The notes below the pieces were generated by a model. That model was not told where the DNA came from. It saw only the letters and a list, made by a program, of their open reading frames with translations, and ran no database searches. A stretch of 64,000 bases of DNA, taken from assembly GCA_964036195.1 (NCBI GenBank), contig OZ038460.1:3723504-3787503 (forward strand), given 5' to 3'. The translations under genes were made by a program, and so were the position numbers. The DNA is from Sphaerolaimus hirsutus. Lineage: Eukaryota; Nematoda; Chromadorea; Monhysterida; Sphaerolaimidae. The stretch's first letter is position 1. The number at the start of each line of letters is the position of its first letter. Positions 22,169 through 33,933 of the stretch are shown one piece after another.

Positions 22169-23010
22169 CCTGGTAAGCGTCGAAAATTGAGTTAAGCAAA
22201 TGTATCCGGGCAGTGTTACGCTCTTTTTAGAAGGAAAATTAGCATATTGTTCTCGCCAACAATATAAAATCGCAATTTTACACACGGTGGATCAAAGCAC
22301 TTTGTGCAATGAGAATTGATAGCTCTGCACGTATTTGAAAGCATGGAAGTTTTTTAAACCTTAGGCTTTGAATGCACAGTCAATATTCTGACTTGACTCT
22401 TGACATTTGATACTTTCAAGAAAGTTTTTATGTGGAACTATTCTGCGTCAGCAAATAGAATCATTCCGGTCGTATCAAATAACTTCAGGTATTTTACTCT
22501 GATAAGTAAAATGGTGACGTGATTTACATTTAATGCATTGCATAACGTTAAATATGTCATGAATAGAAAAATGTTCAAAAATTATGATTTACAACAAAAT
22601 GTTCAAGTTGTCTATCGATGGGTTGATTGTTTCGGCGATGTGTGTTCATGATTAGTGATGTAAAGGCACCGGGGCACCGAAGGGCACCAGCACCGGTAAT
22701 TTCCAAGACATTGCAACGCAGCGAATAAGTACGATAACATTAGACTGTCATTGTTTTCTTCTATTTTTCTGGTATTTTATACTGAATCCATGTTCTGAAT
22801 CATGGCTTTTCTAAGAAACAATTCCTAAAAAACGGAAAAACGCTCAACAACACTAGTTACTCACGCATTTTTCCCAAGACAAAACAAAAACAATCACATT
22901 CGTCGTTATGAATACTGTTTCTTCCATTTTCACAATCAGTATCACTGTGCAAGGCTTGCTTGAAATATAGATGTAAATCTGTATTTTTCTGCTGAAATCA
23001 CAGCGTAGTA
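22169..23010. other. Intergenic DNA between the IR-like and mucin-like genes
   Basis: Apart from a GGCACC-rich hAT-like fragment near 22655-22700, nothing was recognised. It is conserved in copy B at about 53610-54420. Confidence 0.4.
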
Positions 23011-23692
23011 AACTCGGCATACATGATACTCTACAAGTTTGGTTTACTTATGTTTCGCTTCGCTGAGCGTCAATGAAATTCAACGCCTTACTGAACAGCG
23101 AAGTGCGATACATCTTAAATACAGTAGAAAAACGGAGCACAGTGGGTCGTGCATATGTGAATAGGTATGTATAGTCAACAGACATATCGCATTCTACAAA
23201 ATCGGAAAGTTATATTTTGTTCTTGTAGAGCGAACGAGAAAGGAAATTAGTAAAAAAGAAAATATAAAGATAGTAAGAAGGAAAAAAAAGTGCTGTTCTT
23301 TATGCACTCGTTTACTCCTATTTTTGTGCTGATAGGTGCTGCAAATTTTTGATTATACGTTTACCTACGTTTAATCTAATTCATATTTAAAACATTTACA
23401 GGCTATCGATTCATTTTGAAGAAAACTTGTTACGTTCAAAATTTTGAATTCGGAAAACGTTCCCACTTTGTATTTATTCAGATGCTGTCCATCCAGAAGA
23501 CGCTTGGATGGCATCATGCCAAAAAACTAAATTACACTTTGATCGAGTGTTTGAATTGTGCAGGCACAATTGAATGGTTTCATTCCATATATGCATAAGC
23601 ACCAGTCACCAAAACAGAGTTCTACGGGTTGGATACAGCGTGCATGATATGACATCATGCAACTCATTGTAAAGTATCATGTATGCCGAGTT
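23011..23692. mobile_element. TA-flanked transposon just upstream of the mucin gene (copy A only)
   Basis: AACTCGGCATACATGATACT is inverted at the right end, with TA on both sides (23009-23010, 23693-23694). Copy B shows the empty site ATAGTATCACAG. The insertion ends 37 bp before the mucin start codon. No transposase was recognised. Confidence 0.88.
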
Positions 23693-23729
23693 TATCACAG
23701 TATTACACCACAAGCACCAGAAAACTAAA

Positions 23730-25786
23730 ATGCATGCAAAACTACTCACACTTGCATCCCTGATCGCATTTGGCGCCTGCAATGCACTTGAATGGCCCAC
23801 AGGCGACAGTGGCCAAAACTTACTGCACTGGGTAAAGTTCCAATCTTTATATCCAGCAAAATGTGATAAGATAGAGTTTTTTACATGAAGCGCAATTCCC
23901 AGGTTGCGTGTCACTCATTTTGTGCCACCTCATTTGGAGATGAGAAGGAAATGCAGTATCCTTGTCAAAAACAGTGCTTAAAGGGTACCCCTAAAGAGTG
24001 CCCTACATTTGCATCAGTAACAACTGCACCTCCAACAACTACACCTTCAGCAACTGCATCTCCAACAACTGCACCTCCAACAAGTACATCTCCAACAAAT
24101 GCACATCCTACAAGCGCAAATCCAGCTCCAACAAGTGCACCTTCAACAACTGCACCTCCAACAACTGCACCTCCAACAAGTGCACCTCAAACAAATGCAT
24201 CTCCAACGACTAGACCAACAACAAATGCACCTCCAACAAGTGCACCTCCAGCAAATGCACCTCCGAGAAGTGCACCTTCAACAAATGCATCTCAAACAAC
24301 TACACAAACAACAAATGCATCTCTATCAAATGCACCACCAAGAAGTGCACCTTCAACAACAACAGATGCATCTGCAACAGCTACACAAACAACAAGGGCA
24401 CCTCCAAGTAGTGCATCTCCAACAAATGCATCTGCAACAGCTACACAAACAACAAGGGCGCCTCCAAGTAGTGCATCTCCAACAAATGCATCTGCAACAG
24501 CTACACAAACAACAAGGGAACCTCCAAGTAGTGCATCTCCAACAAATGCATCTCCAACAAATGCACCTCAAACAAATGCACCTCCAAGTAGTGCATCTGC
24601 AACAAATGCACCTCCAAGTAGTGCATCTCCAACAAATGCACCTCCAAGTAGTGCATCTCCAACAAATGCATCTCCAACAAATGCACCTCCAAGTAGTGCA
24701 TCTGCAACAAATGCACCTCCAAGTAGTGCATCTCCAACAAATGCACCTCCAAGTAGTGCATCTCCAACAAATGCACCTCCAAGTAGTGCATCTCCAACAA
24801 ATGCATCTCCAACAAATGCACCTCCAAGTAGTGCATCTGCAACAAATGCACCTCCAAGTAGTGCATCTGCAACAAATGCACCTCCAAGTAGTGCATCTCC
24901 AACAAATGCACCTCCAAGTAGTGCATCTCCAACAAATGCACCACAAACAAATGCACTTCCAAGTAGTGCATCTGCAACAAATGCACCTCCAAGTAGTGCA
25001 TCTCCAACAAATGCACCTCCAAGTAGTGCATCTCCAACAAATGCATCTCCAACAAATGCACCTCCAAGTAGTGCATCTACAACAAATGCACCACAAACAA
25101 ATGCACCTCCAAATAGTGCATCTCCAACAAATGCATCTCCAACAAATGCATCTCCAACAAATGCACCTCAAACAAATGCACCTCCAAGTAGTGCATCTGC
25201 AACAAATGCACCTCCAAGTAGTGCATCTCTAACAAATGCACCTCCAAGTAGTGCATCTCTAACAAATGCACCTCCAAGTAGTGCATCTCCAACAAATGCA
25301 TCTCCAACAAATGCATCTCCAACAAATGCACCTCCAAGTAGTGCATCTGCAACAAATGCACCTCCAAGTAGTGCATCTCCAACAAATGCACCTCCAAGTA
25401 GTGCATCTACAACAAATGCACCACAAACAAATGCACCTCCAAATAGTGCATCTCCAACAAATGCTTCTCCAACAAATGCACCTCCAAGTAGTGCATCTCC
25501 AACAAATGCACCTCAAACAAATGCACCTCCAAGTAGTGCATCTCCAACAAATGCACCGCAAACAAATGCACCTCCAAGTAGTGCATCTCCAACAAATGCA
25601 TCTCCAACATATGCACCTCCAAGTAGTGCATTTACAACAAATGCATCCCCAACAGGGACACCAACAACAAATGCACCTCCAAGAAGTTTGCCTCAGACAA
25701 CTGCACATCCAACAACCACACCTGCGACAACTCCACTTCCAACAACTACAGCATACACATGCCCCCAACAGCCTGACAGGGGTTAG
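23730..25786 (+). CDS. Secreted mucin-like Thr/Ser/Pro/Ala repeat protein, copy A
   Basis: Two exons are inferred: 23730-23831 (34 codons) and 23903-25786, joined in phase 0 by a 71-bp GT-AG intron (TGG|gtaaag ... tcccag|GTT). The predicted product is 661 residues. Residues 1-19 form a signal peptide (MHAKLLTLASLIAFGACNA). A short Cys-containing segment with five cysteines follows (ACHSFC, PCQKQC, KECP). About 560 residues of 10-residue repeats of the type NAPPSSASPT follow, dense in O-glycosylation sites, then a short tail with a sixth Cys (AYTCPQQP). The organisation is that of a secreted mucin or cuticle/mucus protein. Terminal cysteines could link chains (inference). Without the intron the signal peptide would be separated from the repeats by a stop. 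A poly(A) signal AATAAA is at 25917. Confidence 0.8.
24390..25660. repeat. 30-bp coding tandem repeat array of the mucin, copy A
   Basis: The basic unit is ACAAATGCACCTCCAAGTAG plus TGCATCTCCA. Near the start three 60-bp units carry GCAACAGCTACACAAACAAC. Because all units are multiples of three and lack most stops, long alternative frames stay open on both strands. Confidence 0.95.
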
Positions 25787-26380
25787 TGTTCATGGATCTA
25801 TTCATATTTATGTTGTAATTAGTAGATCATCATGTAAATGTGCATTTAAAATTACTTATGTGTGAGCAGGATACTACTGATGCATACACTTTCACAAAAA
25901 GAAAATTAATTTATAAAATAAAAAGGCGGAGTCTCATACTATCAAACAACAAACGTTTTTTTCATGAAACATTTCGTTTTGGAATGATTTTTTTATATTA
26001 CTGGTGACATCATGAATATGATGGTGTGTTTCCTTTAGAAAAATGCATAGCATGCAGTCTGCAGAGTATAAAGTGGGTGGATTACAGACAGAGTGAGTTG
26101 TGAAATACATATTATAACAGTGTATCGAAAATTTGTCCCACTGTATAATGATCGTTCTTTTTGTGATGACTACCTAGTGTTTGGAAAGTGCCATTGTGCT
26201 GGCGCCTGGTGCTAGTGTCAAGGGAAAAAGCACCATGGCGCTTTTGGCACTCGGCGCTATTTGCTGTGGCAGATTTTTGCGATCATTGTGGCGATCATTT
26301 TCAATATCGCAAGATTTCACACGATAATTTCACAAAAGAAACTTTGAACTGCAATCGCATCTTTAGAACTGTGCCTCAAC

Positions 26381-26878
26381 TAGTGATGGAAAAGCGCCAG
26401 AAAAAAGGGCGCCAGGCGCCAATGGCGCCATGGCGCAATTCAGAAAGTGGGCGCCAAGCGCCAAGGGCGCCACAGAAAAAGGGCGCTGGGCGCCAAGGGC
26501 GCCATGGCGCCATTCGGAAAGCGGGCTCCAGGCGCCAAGGGCGCCACGGAACCGTTGCACAAAAGATTTATACCCACTCACACCACTTCGTCCATTTTTC
26601 TAGCGAATTCAGATCATCCATTAATGCATTTTTCATTTTTATTCCATGTACTCACCTTGAAACCCTGCTGGCGCCTTTTTGGCGCCCTTTAAAAGCAGGG
26701 CGCCAGGCGCCAAGGGCGCCACGGAAAACGGGCGCCAAGCGCCAACGCCAAGGGCGCCATGGCGCCTTTCAGAATGTGGGCGCCACAGAAAAAGGGCGCC
26801 AAGCGCCAATGGCGCCATGGCGCGGCGCCCTTTGGCGCCCTCAAATGGCGCCAGCGCCATGGCGCCATTCCATCACTA
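26381..26878. mobile_element. hAT-type MITE built of GGCGCC words (copy A only)
   Basis: TAGTGATGGAAAAGCGCC and GGCGCCATTCCATCACTA form the ends, with identical flanks GCCTCAAC (26373-26380 and 26879-26886). Copy B has the empty site GTGCCTCAACCCTC at about 57497. The insertion is 35 bp upstream of the Cys-rich exon at 26914. Confidence 0.93.
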
Positions 26879-26913
26879 GCCTCAACCCTCAAGTAACCGC
26901 GGTTCCACTGCAG

Positions 26914-27621
26914 CTGCGGCACAGTGGTCGCGCCCGGTCTTCGCGTGCATCAAAGACCACCACGTGGGAGAGCACAAGTGCACTTTCACGCCCAACCTGG
27001 ATCTGTGCAAGTCTGTTTTGTTGTGGAATGTGTACACTTGAACACACTGGAATGTACACTGAAAAAAACACTTGTCCAATCCAAATGATGATGCGTCTAC
27101 CTAATTCTAAAAGTCGGCAAGTCCACAAAGTGCGATTTGGTCCGATTTGATGTCCATGCCCATGGTTGACTTTTCTTGCTTTTTTCCCAATGAAAAAAGC
27201 TGCGGACGGTGGACTTTTCGACTTTTAGCCAAAAACTAAGTGGACTTGTCGAGGTCGACTTCTTGCCAATGTTTTTTTGCATTTTCCCAAAAAATGTCAC
27301 ATTTGTCACTATCATAAAATTTGTTTTATGAAAAACAATGAAAAAAATGCGGGAGTAGCCCCAGATAACGTTTCCGGACCCAATTCGAAATTTTCAATTA
27401 GAATTGGACGCCTCAAATGTCTTCGCAGGTCCCGCTGTCTGTCGACGCTGTGCTGCCGCAGCGTCGAGTGGACCGACCCCACCGACAGCCTGTACCCGGG
27501 CGACTGCTGCATGAACGACGTGGGCAGAGTGGGCGCGGGCGGCAACTACATCCAGCCGTGCTATGTATCAGCAACTACAACCTTGTTCACAGAGCTCAGG
27601 GGCGTGCGTGGCAAGCGCTGA
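26914..27621 (+). CDS. Secreted Cys-rich protein, exons 2-3 (copy A), first exon not found
   Basis: Exon 2 is 26914-27010 (97 nt, enters phase 1, leaves phase 2). It carries ACIKDHHVGEHKC and NLDLC. Exon 3 is 27429-27621, ending TGA (CCRSVEWTDPTD, YPGDCCMNDVG, NYIQPCY). The phases join in frame. The paralogue at 34865 has the signal-peptide exon and the same exon 2, so this should be a small secreted protein with nine cysteines. I do not recognise the family. No signal-peptide exon is visible upstream in this copy. The exon 2 donor is CAA|gtctg. It may be a partial duplicate; exon 3 substitutions between copies are few and keep the frame. Confidence 0.6.
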
Positions 27622-27631
27622 TGGCGTTCTA

Positions 27632-29495
27632 CCGCAAATCCTCGAATAAGACCCCCTTCGAATAACCCCCGTTGAATAACTCCCCCCTGTTTACGAGGTG
27701 AGGAAAAAATTATCTCGCCCTCGAATAACTCCCCCCTCTTGAATAACCCCCCTCCCCTCTGGAAGATACTGATAAAATACAAAAATACAAAACAATATTA
27801 GCCTACCACAGCGACAGCAGATACATGATGTGTATACACATCTTTTCGTTCTTCGACAGTTAAATACCTGAATTAAACACCTTCCCGATCAAGTCCGGCC
27901 CCCCATTTTTTATTTTACTTCTGACGTCCTTTCTCCTGTTCTAGGACGCGCCAGAAGCTGAAACTTGGTGTAGATATTGGCGCAACCCCCCTCTACTTCG
28001 CATGAATTGAAGGGGTCGCAACGACCCTCTACAGGGTGGGTCGCCGAGTGCAAAGAAAAATTGCAGCTTTTTTAGTGTCCCACACAGGTCCGGCCCCCAC
28101 TGATTTCTTTCACTGCGGGTGCCGTACCTCCACCTGTGGGAGGGGTATAAATCTAAAATTTTGGGGATGTGTCGCCAACATTCCTCCCCTACTATACACT
28201 GGCCAGGCGGTCTTTGGCAACTCACCACAGTGTGGGGTGCACAGTTTAAAATTTATGTAAATGTTACTGTCCCACACAAGTACAGCATCCAATTGAATTT
28301 TAAAAAAATGGACACTTGTGTTGTTATAACACTAATGTGGTTGACAATGTGAAATAAGCATGAAATATCCTCTAAAAAATATCGTATCCTACCTAAAACT
28401 GCCCACCACATGAACCCCTCCCCCCAAGTGGGTGACAAAAAAATCACTTTTTACAACCTTTTCATCAGACACTTGAACTGCTGGTTTACAATGATTTATA
28501 GAGGAGGGTTAAAGGTTTCAAATTGTGTAAAAAACCTTACCTCAAAAATGCCTTCATAAGAAAATTTGCTGGGGGTGAATTTCAAATCGTGAATTTTGCC
28601 TATTTTTGTTCCTGCAATGATGTCATTTTTACAATTTGAAATTCACCCCCAGCAAATTTTCTTATGAAGGCATTTTTGAGGTAAGATTTTTTACACAACT
28701 TGAGACCTTTAACCCTCCCCTATAAATTATTGTAAACCAGCTGTTCAAGTGTGTAATAAAAAAGTTGTAAACAGTGATTTTTTTGTCACCCACTTGGGGG
28801 AAGGGGTTCATGTGGTGGCCAGTTTTAGGTTGGATAAGATATTTTTTAGAGGATATTTCATGCTTATTTCACATTATCAATCACATTAGTGTTAAAACAA
28901 CACAAAAGTGTCCATTTTTTGAAATTCAATTGGATGCTGGACTTGTGTGGGACAGTAACATTTTAATAAATTTTAAACTTTGCACCCCACACTGTGGTGA
29001 GTTGCCAAAAACCGCCTGGCCAGCGTATAGTAGGGGAGGGGTGTTGGCGACACATCCCCAAAAATTTTAGATCTATACCCCTCCCACAGCTGGAGATACG
29101 GGACCCGCAGTGTAAGAGATCAACCGGGGGCCGGACCTGTGCGGGACAGTGAAAACGCTGCAAATTTTTTTCACGTATATGGCGACCCCCTCTATAGTGA
29201 GTCGCCGCTGCCCCATTTATTCATGCGGGGTAGTGCGGGGTTGCGCCTATATACCACCCAAGTTTTAGTTTTCCACCCCTCCCGCAACCGGAGATATGGC
29301 CTGCGAAGTGAAAAAGAAAATAGGCGACCGGACTTGATCGGGAAGGTGTTTACATGAGTTGACAGACTGCATCCATATAATGAATAAAGACTAGGTTTTC
29401 TGAGGAAAAACAAGTCCCCTCCCTTAAACAACTCCCCCCTCAAAAACGTCTGACGAAAAAATAACTCCCCTGGGGTCTTATTCGAGGATTAAGGG
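27632..29495. mobile_element. TA-flanked MITE (CCTCGAATAAGACCCC), split by a foldback element
   Basis: CCGCAAATCCTCGAATAAG and its inverse CTTATTCGAGGATTAAGGG are flanked by TA. The copy B version (58252-58878) has a different interior and lacks the 27878-29348 foldback. Confidence 0.7.
27878..29348. mobile_element. 1.47-kb foldback element (near-complete palindrome)
   Basis: CACCTTCCCGATCAAGTCCG at the left is inverted at the right end (29329-29348). The two halves pair along almost their whole length, with a centre near 28610. Symmetric words include CCCCCAGCAAATTTTCTTAT and ACTTGTGTGGGACAGTAAC. No coding capacity is evident. Present only in copy A. Confidence 0.85.
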
Positions 29496-29791
29496 TATTC
29501 TGGTCGACAGTCGCGCACCTTGTAAAAAGTCATACAACGTGTGATGTGAAATTGTATGAAGCCAGTAAAAAATAAACATTTTGCATGAACTTTTTACATG
29601 ACTTTTTGCACTTTACATGACATTTTACTTGTTAGATGACTTTTTACAGGGTGCGGTACTGGGACTTGGCTTGGTTGACAGGTCAATGACGGCTGTTGTA
29701 ACATGTTGGCTTTGTGTTTGATGACGAAAATTTAATGTGATACCAAGTCCGTCTACCAATTTCTTTAATTTCACTTTCAACTAAACTCACA

Positions 29792-30001
29792 TATACTCGG
29801 CGGACCGCAAAGTATACGCAGAATCATACCATAATTCAATTAATAAAATCTAGTGATAAATTTTCTAATGTGATAAATAATTGATTATTTCGTAGTAAAA
29901 ACGAAATATTATGATTAAAAAAAACTGTATAATTTTTGGTTAATTTTTCGGATGGGTTATGGTAGGTTTCCGTACTAAGTGTGTGATGTCCGCCGAGTAT
30001 A
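29792..30001. mobile_element. MITE with TATACTCGGCGGACC termini
   Basis: TATACTCGGCGGACC is inverted as GTCCGCCGAGTATA. The copy B counterpart (about 59180-59500) carries an extra insertion of about 110 bp after AACGAAATATAATGA. A relative missing part of its left end lies at about 35590-35753. Confidence 0.75.
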
Positions 30002-30241
30002 CCTATGAGGATGGATAATGAACACAAAGACATTACCGCAGTACAAATTTTCCGATAAAAAGTCCATCGATGGAGTGTGCATAGCATCATAACGCGCACG
30101 CACTTTGCTGTACTTTTGGGAAGTAAGCGCTCGCAATCTACATGTGAATTACACTTTTGAAAATTTTGAAAGTGTATTTACGCGCTTTCCAAAAATACCA
30201 GTACTTTAACAACTCTGATCGCGTGCTGCACAAATAACATA

Positions 30242-32167
30242 CCGTATTTCTTCTAATAGAACGGCGCCGTTCTATTTTTTCGTCAGCCTTTTTACCTGCC
30301 GTTCTATTGGAGGTGCCGTTCTATTGGAGATGCCGTTCTATTGGAGGCTGCCATTCCATTCAGATTCAAATGATTATCGACAAATTGATTTGAGCAAAAT
30401 TTACAAAATTGACCTTTTTATCCAACGTTTTTCATTCAAATTTGAATTTTACATCTCGCATATACTAAATTTGTGGGAAAACTTGAATATTGAACATGAA
30501 TTTTGAATAAAAAACTTGAAAACTATAAAAATAATAAATTTTTCGGTGACCTTTTATATGTCGGTTCACCTTTTATATGTCGGTTCACCTTTTATATGTC
30601 GTTATGCGGTAAATCCACCAAACCGCTCATTTAGATTACCATAAACGACCTTGCAATTTGCATGCTTGCACGCAAAGATTGCCAAGGCATTGCATTTCAA
30701 TGCAAGCGAATTAGTAGCAGTACAACGTTAAGCTGTCATTGTTTTCTTCTGGTTTTCTGATATTTTTTGATTAACCAAAACAATCGCATTTCGTATTCAT
30801 CGGTATAACGCGTAGTTTCTGATCTTTTTTCACGATCAGTGCCACTATATATGTATTTACAGAGCTTACTTCGAACTGAGCTGTAAATCTCCATCTCTCA
30901 GCTGTAGCCACAACATACCGTATTCCCTCGAAATAAACCTCCCCTTGAACTGACCGCCCTCGAAATACCCCCGTCTGGAATAAGGTACATCATTTATGCA
31001 AGGTACATGATGTATGTATTTGTGATGTTAATTTGCATCGCAGCTACACATAGACTACCCTAAATTCTCGAACATGTCCTCAGAGGAGTTAAATTTTTGC
31101 CAGAGTTTATGAGGGGGTGTTATTCGAGGGGGGGGCGAGTTATTCAAGAGGGGAGTTATTTTATCCCCAGAAGTTGTTTCAGGAAAACATAGATTACATT
31201 CATTGTAAAAATTCATTCCGTCAACTCAACAAATACAGGTATTAAACAGTTCAACAACAACAAAAACAAAGTATCCCTCCTAAAATTTATGTTCATCTGA
31301 TCCGATTGATTCAAATACACACATGTAGGTGTAGACTGCGTATTTTACACATTGTGTATCTGCTGTCGGCGCCAGCATAAATATTATGCTAACCAATGTA
31401 GGTTGTATTTCTTCGTTTCACACACTGCACTGCATTTGCATTCCATGGATCAGGGCTAGTGATGTAAAAGCGCCATGGCGCTTGGCGCTAAAATGCTGTG
31501 GCGCCATTGGCTCTTGGCGCCGTGCTTCCGAAGGGCGCCATGGCGCTTTTGGCGCTTGCCGCTACTTTTCTGTGGTTCCACTGGCGTTTGGCGCTAGAAT
31601 TTTATAAAGCGCCAAAAAGCGCCAGAGAGTGAAAATTTTGACGCGGTAGTTCACGAAAAGTTGCACAAAAATTTCATCAGACAGCGGTGAATCCAAGTCT
31701 AAAGCTGTGTTTACACTGTCACGTGTGCGGACAAACATTTTCTGTATTGGGACATAAGTTTCACAAAATGGGACATAAGTTTCACAAAACGGACACTTTC
31801 CGGAAAAAAATTACCATAATCCACTTTTTTCTTTACTTGGAACGAGCGTGGACATAACCACCCTTCCCATAGGTTAAATAGCTCCACTATTCTGCTTACA
31901 TGGACGCTGTGATTTAATGGCTTTGGTCCATTGATTTTGTGCTATTTGAACATCAAATGTTGAATGAATTCTATGTACACCCATTCTATGAACTGTCTGT
32001 GACGTAACACTTTTAAAAACCTTAGCAGAACTTAAAAAAGATTGGCTGAATAGTTAATGAAAACAATAGAAGGACGGTCTCAAATAGAAGGGCGTCTCCA
32101 ATAGAAGGGCAGGTAAAAAAGTTGATGAAAAAAATAGAAGGGCGCCTTTCTATTAGAAGAAATACGG
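30242..32167. mobile_element. 1.9-kb TA-flanked TIR element (CCGTATTTCTTCTAATAGAA)
   Basis: The left arm CCGTATTTCTTCTAATAGAA with CCTGCCGTTCTATTGG repeats is inverted at 32050-32167. TA lies on both sides. Other repeats sit inside, including a TAGTGATGTAAAAGCGCC hAT-like end at 31457. In copy B the left arm is at 59738 but the right arm is missing because homology stops at 61650. Confidence 0.75.
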
Positions 32168-32702
32168 TACCAAGGTATTTTATCGCCGCAGCCGTGAAAG
32201 CCAATGATTGTACTGCTTCTAAAAAAATGCTTTGTATTTTAAGTTTATCAAAACTGAATGAAAATAAATTCATACAGCCACACATTCCACCCATGCACAC
32301 TGAAAAACTACCTATGCAAGCATCAATTAAAGATAACATTAGACAAATTTTGAATCGCTTTCGAAGCTAAGACGGCCCATACCATAAGTAAAGAAAACGA
32401 ACACAGATCTGCAGCTAACTAAATAAACACTCTCGATGTTCATGCGTTCGGCAGAGTTGCGAATGTATACCTATTTACACTTATCCGAAATACCTGAGAA
32501 TTTGGGCATTTATACTTACGTTTACGCTTACGCTTTCAATGTACTGATGACGCTTTGTAACGTTTTTCTGGCCTTAGCATGTTGTCTGTGGATTTTAAAA
32601 ATTACTGCACACATAAATATATGCAGTTTTGCACTGAAAATATGGGGAAAATATTTATGTGAATATCTGTGAATATAAAAACACCAATACATTAAATATG
32701 TA
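32168..32702. other. Intergenic DNA with a hAT-like end
   Basis: A CAGAGTTGCGAATGTATACC end at 32453 belongs to the 19726-20509 family. No supported gene. Confidence 0.4.
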
Positions 32703-33072
32703 CCATATTACCTCCAATATAAGGTATACCTCTAATATAAGGTACCCTTTAATATAAGGTATACCTTTTGGCCTTTTTGAACGTGACAAAACAAATATAA
32801 GACATACCTCTATTATAAGGTATACCTATAATACAGAGTTGTACAAATACTGGTATTTTTGGAAAACGTAAACGTAAATGTAAATACCTTTTCGAAATCA
32901 AAAGTATAAATACTGAATCGTAAGGTATTTTTAAAATACCGGGGAAAGTGTAAAATAAAATGTAAACGTATAAATTATATAAAGTGCTTACGCTATCAGA
33001 GAATACCAAAACAAAATGTTTTTTTAAACAACATTATTGATGTTCATATGATCTCCATTGACATTTTCTGCT

Positions 33073-33321
33073 TATACTTGGCGTACATGATACTCTGCCC
33101 TCGCACTGATTTATGTCTCGTGTTGGAAGCGTGCCAATGATTATTCAATCATGCGATTTCCGTGAAAAAATGAAAAAATTCATCTATGTGAATATGTTAA
33201 TGAATAACATTATAACAACAATCAATTTTGTCATCTTTTTATGAAACTCGGACGCGTTAACCATCGTTGGCACACTTCCAGCGGGAACCACGCGTGCAGG
33301 GTGTAAAGTAACCGGAGTATA
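33073..33321. mobile_element. MITE, TATACTTGGCGTACATGATA family, first of an inverted pair
   Basis: The element runs TATACTTGGCGTACATGATA ... AACCGGAGTATA. An almost identical copy in opposite orientation is at 33519-33770, so the two form a hairpin with arms of about 250 bp. Confidence 0.8.
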
Positions 33322-33424
33322 CCTGTATTTGTTATATATTGAGAATGATGGGATTGGGATATCTAATTGGGATTTGAGCTCACATTTTGCGTCGTTGTCA
33401 ATGAGTGGGTGTCAACTATAAGGT

Positions 33425-33933
33425 GCCAATTCCGTAACAGGAGAACTAAAAAAAATTTATGAGTGAGAAGTAATGGCAAGTTGAATGGCAAGTCAAAATT
33501 GAAAGAAAAGTAAATTTGTATACTCCGGTTACTTTACACCTTGCACGCGTGGTTCCCGCTGGACGTGTGCCAACGATGGTTAACGCATGCGAGTTTCATA
33601 AAAAGATAATAAAATTGATTGTTGTTATAATGTTATTCATTAACATATTCACATCGATGAATTTTTTCAATTTTTTTTTACGGAAATCGCATGATTTAAT
33701 AATCATTGGCACGCTTCCAACATGAGACATAAATCAGTGCGAGGGCAGAGTATCATGTACGCCGAGTATAAGTGAAATGGCAAGTTAAAATACAAATGGC
33801 TATCATGAGCAAACACTCAAAATGTCTTTGACTTTTTATTTGCATTTCAGTTCTCCCTCACAAAAAATACTTTCCTTCAACTTTTTACTTTTCACTTACA
33901 AATTTGTGTTTGAGTTCTCCAATTGCGGAATTA
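33425..33933. mobile_element. Relative of the introner-like MITE family, diverged
   Basis: AAGGTGCCAATTCCGTAAC on the left and CTCCAATTGCGGAATTAGAA on the right are diverged versions of the TGCCAGTTCCGCAAG terminus. The right half is interrupted by the MITE at 33519-33770. Confidence 0.55.
33519..33770. mobile_element. MITE, second of an inverted pair
   Basis: Reverse orientation of 33073-33321 (TATACTCCGGTTAC ... TACGCCGAGTATA). It sits inside the TGCCAATTCCG element. Confidence 0.8.

Larger units (their letters stand above)
14770..31956. repeat. Large duplicated segment, copy A
   Basis: Collinear with 43594-61650. Shared order: IR-like gene (minus), mucin-like gene (plus), Cys-rich exons (plus), then shared intergenic repeats. 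Homology starts at GATATCGT(T/C)GACGATAAAT and ends at AACATCAAA. Exon sequences are nearly identical; differences are mostly transposon insertions and tandem-repeat copy number. Confidence 0.92.

Noticed and set aside
24099-25865. Alternative frames MHLQVVHLQQ and CICWRCTTWR over the mucin
   Set aside because: Shadows of the stop-poor repeat; only the Thr/Ser/Pro frame has a signal peptide and a conserved N-terminus.
26234-26290. Signal-peptide-like start MALLALGAICCG upstream of the Cys-rich exon
   Set aside because: The sequence belongs to the GGCGCC/CATGGCGC transposon family and has no usable donor in phase 1 before exon 2.
26188-27150. 320-codon Arg-rich frame across 26.2-27.1 kb
   Set aside because: It crosses a hAT MITE with a perfect TSD; the open frame is a by-product of GGCGCC repeats.
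32170-32370. Plus-strand frame ending IKDNIRQILNRFRS
   Set aside because: Looks mildly protein-like, but there is no acceptor, homologue or partner exon; it follows directly on a transposon end.
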